Shown here: positions 60,901-64,000 of the stretch, piece after piece
Layout of the letters: each line of letters begins with the position of its first letter
Position numbering within the stretch: position 1 is the first letter of the stretch
Source of the DNA: Rhodoferax sp.
GTDB lineage: Bacteria > Pseudomonadota > Gammaproteobacteria > Burkholderiales > Burkholderiaceae_C
Length of the DNA: 64,000 nucleotides
Direction: 5' to 3'
Assembly (NCBI RefSeq): GCF_030697375.1
Contig: NZ_JAUYQD010000018.1
Coordinates: 62,001-126,000, forward strand
Notes under the pieces: generated by a model
Seen by the model: the letters and a program-made list of their open reading frames with translations, nothing else
Told to the model about the DNA's origin: nothing
Databases searched by the model: none
Position numbers and translations under genes: made by a program

Positions 60901-63429
60901 ATGGCGCAGAGATTCCCCTGGCGTTCACTGACCACCCGGGTGACGTTGCTGACGCTGGCGATATTCATGGCCAGCATGTGGTCGCTGTCCCTGTATGCCG
61001 GGCGCATGCTGCGCCTGGACATGCAGCAGCAGTTGGGTGAGCAGCAGTTCTCCACCGCCTCCTTCATTGCCGCGAACATTGACCGGGAGTTGGGCATCCG
61101 GCTGGACGCTTTGCAGCAGATCTCGGCCACGGTGACACCGCCCCTTCTGAAAGAGCCTCGGGCGCTGCAAACCTGGATGGCGCAACGCCCGGTGTTTCAA
61201 AATCTGTTCAACGGGGGCACCTTCGCCACACGTCTGGACGGTGTCCCGGTGGCGTCGGTCACCCCCGCCCATCAAATTCTGGCCAGCCAGGCCACCGATG
61301 CAGCCCACCTGTCGGCGTTTTTGGCAACGGCCGCGCCGCGTCTCATCGTCTTGTCCGACAGCACGCCTCCCAGCATCCGCATGGTGGTGCCCCTACACAG
61401 CCCGCAAGGCCAGCCCATGGGTGCCCTGGTAGGGGTGATTGTGCTGGGCAGCAGCAATTTTTTGACCAATATCGCCCAAAGCCGGTATGGCCAAACCGGG
61501 GGCTACCTACTGTTTTCGCGGCAACAACGTCGGGTGGTCACTGCGTCCGACATGCCCAGCACGGCCGGCAGCTTGCAGCCCTCCAGCAACCACCCTGCCG
61601 TGGCGCAAGTCATGCGCGACCCAGAGGGGTCGGACATCAGCATGGACCCCTATGGGGTGGAGGTTCTGATCTCCAACAAACACATTCCCTTGGCCAACTG
61701 GAGCATGTCGGTGATGCTGCCCACCGAGGAGGCCTTTGCCCCCGTGCGCGAGCAACAGCACCGCATACGGGTCGCCACGGTATTTTTAACGCTCCTGGCG
61801 GGGCTGCTGACGTGGTGGATTCTGAAACGCCAGTTGGCCCCCCTGGTGGGCACAGTCAAAGCCCTGGCGACCCAAACCCATTCGGAGCAGTCCCTGCGCC
61901 CCTTGCCGCTGACGCAACAGTACGAAATTGACACCTTGATCGCAGGCTTCAACCGGCTGCTCACAACGCTGAAGGAGCGCAACGATGCCCTGATCGCCAG
62001 CGTCGCCCTGAACCAAAACACCCTGGACTCGGTGGCGGCGCAGATTGCGGTGCTGGACCCGAACGGTCGGGTGGTGGCGGTCAACCAGCCGTGGCAACAA
62101 TTTGCCGCCAAGGCCTGCGCCACCGGTGGAGACGCCATCACCGTCGGGGCGGACTACCTGGCACTGGTTCAGGATTGCCAAGAGACCCATGAGGACATCA
62201 ACCCACAGGGGCTGCACAAAGGCATCCAGGCGGTGTTGGACGGCACCGAACCCGCCTACACCGTGGAATACCCGGTGCAGGCGCACCAGCAACTCCACTG
62301 GTTTTACATGGGTGTGACACCCTTGGGGCCGGACCGGCAAGGGGTGGTGATTTCCCGCTCCGACACCACCGAACGCAAGTTGGCAGGGGAGCTGCTGCGC
62401 AAATTGTCGCGTGTGGCAGAGCAGGCGCCGTTGTCGATCATGATTACCGACCTGCAAGGCAGCATTGAATACACCAACCCCTATTTCACGGACAAAACGG
62501 GATACAGCGCACACGAAGTGCTGGGTCAAAATCCCCGCTTCCTCAAATCTGGACTGACCCCACCCGAGGTGTACCACGGTTTGTGGCATGCCCTTGAAGC
62601 GCAGCGCGTCTGGCGTGGCGAGTTGCACAACCGCACCAAGAATGGCGACCTCTTTGTAGAGCGGGCAGTGATTGCACCGGTGCTCAATCCGGCCGGGCAG
62701 GTGACCCACTTTGTCGCGCTCAAGGAAGACGTCACCGAGGACAAAAAGCGGGAGCAAACCCGCTTGAGCCTGTCGGTTCGCATCGAAGAACTGTCGCGCC
62801 GGCTGGTGCGCGCGCAAGAGGACATCCGCCTGCGCTTTTCACAGGAGTTGCATGACCGCACCAGCCCCAATCTGGCGGCCCTACGCATCAACCTGGACAT
62901 CATCGCCCACACCCCGCTGCAAGCCCCCAATACCCAGGATTTTGCCGACCGCATCGACGACACCCGGGCCCTGATTGAAGACACCACCATGAGCATCCGC
63001 GAGATTTGCGCCGGCTTGCACCCGCCCGCCATCGAGCGCGGGGGCTTGTTGGGCGTGGTGCAAAGCTACGCCCAGCAGTTTGCCAAACGCACCGCCATCC
63101 AGGTGCATGTGAACTGCCCCCACGGTGAAATCCGTTTGCAAGCGGACTTGGAGCTGCTGCTGTTTCGGGTTGTGCAGGAGGCGCTGACCAATTGCGCCAA
63201 ACACGCCAAGGCGCGCACCGCGGAGGTACGCTTGCAGCTGGACTCGCAGCCCCTCATGCTGACCATTGCCGACGACGGCTGCGGCTTTGACCTGGATACC
63301 ATGGGCCACAGCGCGCACCGGGTCGGCCTGGGGCTGCTCAATATGCGTGAAACGGTGGAATTTGCTGGGGGCAGCTTCCGGCTGGAGTCTGCAGTGGGTT
63401 GCGGTACGCGCATTTACGTAGAAGTTTAG
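60901..63429 (+). CDS. NarX-family membrane sensor histidine kinase
   Basis: An 842-residue two-component sensor. TM1 is at about residues 13-33 (VTLLTLAIFMASMWSLSLYAG); a Cache-like periplasmic domain follows to about 285; TM2 (VATVFLTLLAGLLTWWIL) and a HAMP-like linker come next; two PAS domains (about 370-500 and 510-625, with ITDLQGSIEYTNPYFTDKTGYSAHEVLGQNPRF); then a HisKA_3 dimerisation domain with phosphoacceptor FSQELHDRTSPNLAALRINLD and a HATPase domain (EALTNCAKHAKA, DDGCGFDLD, GLGLLNMRE). Its partner is the LuxR-type regulator 24 bp downstream. Confidence 0.93.
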   Translation: MAQRFPWRSLTTRVTLLTLAIFMASMWSLSLYAGRMLRLDMQQQLGEQQFSTASFIAANIDRELGIRLDALQQISATVTPPLLKEPRALQTWMAQRPVFQNLFNGGTFATRLDGVPVASVTPAHQILASQATDAAHLSAFLATAAPRLIVLSDSTPPSIRMVVPLHSPQGQPMGALVGVIVLGSSNFLTNIAQSRYGQTGGYLLFSRQQRRVVTASDMPSTAGSLQPSSNHPAVAQVMRDPEGSDISMDPYGVEVLISNKHIPLANWSMSVMLPTEEAFAPVREQQHRIRVATVFLTLLAGLLTWWILKRQLAPLVGTVKALATQTHSEQSLRPLPLTQQYEIDTLIAGFNRLLTTLKERNDALIASVALNQNTLDSVAAQIAVLDPNGRVVAVNQPWQQFAAKACATGGDAITVGADYLALVQDCQETHEDINPQGLHKGIQAVLDGTEPAYTVEYPVQAHQQLHWFYMGVTPLGPDRQGVVISRSDTTERKLAGELLRKLSRVAEQAPLSIMITDLQGSIEYTNPYFTDKTGYSAHEVLGQNPRFLKSGLTPPEVYHGLWHALEAQRVWRGELHNRTKNGDLFVERAVIAPVLNPAGQVTHFVALKEDVTEDKKREQTRLSLSVRIEELSRRLVRAQEDIRLRFSQELHDRTSPNLAALRINLDIIAHTPLQAPNTQDFADRIDDTRALIEDTTMSIREICAGLHPPAIERGGLLGVVQSYAQQFAKRTAIQVHVNCPHGEIRLQADLELLLFRVVQEALTNCAKHAKARTAEVRLQLDSQPLMLTIADDGCGFDLDTMGHSAHRVGLGLLNMRETVEFAGGSFRLESAVGCGTRIYVEV

Positions 63430-63453
63430 AAATTATTGCAGGATGCACCGCCC

Positions 63454-64000
63454 ATGAAAGTTCGGATTCTTATCGCCGATGACCACCAGATGTTTCGGGA
63501 GGCCCTGTGCAATCTGCTGCGCACGGAGGAAGACATGGAGGTGGTCGGCCAGACCGGGGACGGTCTGGAGGTCCTCACGCTGACCCAAGCATTGGCACCC
63601 GACCTGGTCTGCATGGATATCAACATGCCGGGCCTGAACGGTATTGAAACCACACGCAAGCTGCGCATGGCCTGCCCCCAGACCAAGGTCGTGGCCCTGT
63701 CGGCCTTTGCCGACCAGCGTTATGTGCTGGACATGCTGGCTGCAGGCGCCAATGGCTATGTCACCAAGGCCGAGGCCAGTGACGAACTGCGCCGGGCCAT
63801 CCGGGCCGTGGCGCGGGGGCGCACCTACCTGTGCCCTGACGTGGCGGGCGTGGTCGCGGGTGCCGCCTCAGGGCAAACCGCCGCAGCCGACCCCGGCATC
63901 CGCTTGAGCACGCGTGAGCAACAGGTGGCGGGGCTGGTGGCACAGGGGCACACCTCGAACCAAATTGCTGACAGGCTGTGCATTGCCCCGTCTACGGTGG
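63454..64000 (+). CDS. NarL/FixJ-type response regulator (partial at right edge)
   Basis: At least 182 residues, cut by the window edge. The receiver domain has the acidic pair LIADDHQMF, phospho-acceptor Asp in DLVCMDINMPGLNG, conserved Thr/Ser (VVALSAF) and Lys (YVTKAEA). A LuxR-type helix-turn-helix begins at LSTREQQVAGLVAQGHTSNQIADRL. ATG 63454 has AGGA upstream. It pairs with the sensor immediately upstream. The target genes lie outside or are unknown. Confidence 0.95.
   Translation, partial: MKVRILIADDHQMFREALCNLLRTEEDMEVVGQTGDGLEVLTLTQALAPDLVCMDINMPGLNGIETTRKLRMACPQTKVVALSAFADQRYVLDMLAAGANGYVTKAEASDELRRAIRAVARGRTYLCPDVAGVVAGAASGQTAAADPGIRLSTREQQVAGLVAQGHTSNQIADRLCIAPSTV

Overview
The window looks like chromosomal DNA from a betaproteobacterium of the Comamonadaceae, with a Rhodoferax- or Polaromonas-like style. 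This is an inference from high GC, PhaR, a Bug-family solute receptor, a Burkholderiales-type porin, glycine-riboswitch control of gcvTHP, and a short interspersed repeat (core ATAGCTG...GCGC...GGGCTA.AGGC) that I associate with that family. No phage, IS transposase or CRISPR array is visible. Coding density is high, with many ATGA, TGATG and TTGA start/stop overlaps and several TTG or GTG starts.

Layout. 1-10.3 kb: a truncated exported sensor, a DUF455 protein, a degenerate EAL-HDOD protein, xerD with a Bug-type receptor, an AEC transporter, queG divergent from tsaE-amiC, an amino-acid-type binding protein and a metzincin-like protein. 10.3-16.7 kb: a fructose-type sugar locus with PfkB kinase and P-loop kinase divergent from a binding protein, permease, ATPase, FucU/RbsD protein and ROK regulator. 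16.7-21.3 kb: an opposite-strand operon with a second copy of the sugar-binding protein, an Lcl/DUF1566 protein, a chemoreceptor and a PAS histidine kinase. An operator-like inverted repeat is shared by these two loci. 21.4-31 kb: a DedA-AIM24-M48 operon, DUF1993, LysE, mutL, a membrane histidine kinase, arfB and trhP. 31-38 kb: a small lipoprotein, an FMN reductase, a porin, another membrane histidine kinase, a MATE pump and an HDOD protein. 38-47.4 kb: rnr, tRNA-Leu, rimO, phaR, tRNA-Val, two SDR enzymes, a DMT transporter and ETF-ubiquinone oxidoreductase.

47.4-54 kb holds the glycine/serine catabolic operon: tandem glycine riboswitch, gcvT, gcvH, gcvP, sdaA. Glycine is cleaved to a one-carbon unit, while serine, which can be formed from glycine elsewhere, is deaminated to pyruvate. 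54-55.3 kb is an accessory patch: interleaved inverted repeats, an internally deleted aroQ copy, and a DUF1778-GNAT toxin-antitoxin pair next to the intact aroQ. 55.3-58.6 kb is a CBS-aroC-MFS-aroQ operon. The window ends with metY plus an alpha/beta hydrolase and a NarX/NarL-type two-component pair cut by the right edge.

The observations most worth pursuing are: ten copies of the short repeat, six of them inside conserved genes (amiC, mutL twice, the DMT transporter, gcvT, gcvP); the putative sugar-sensing operon sharing an operator with the fructose locus; and the toxin-antitoxin pair bracketed by duplicated repeat-aroQ segments.
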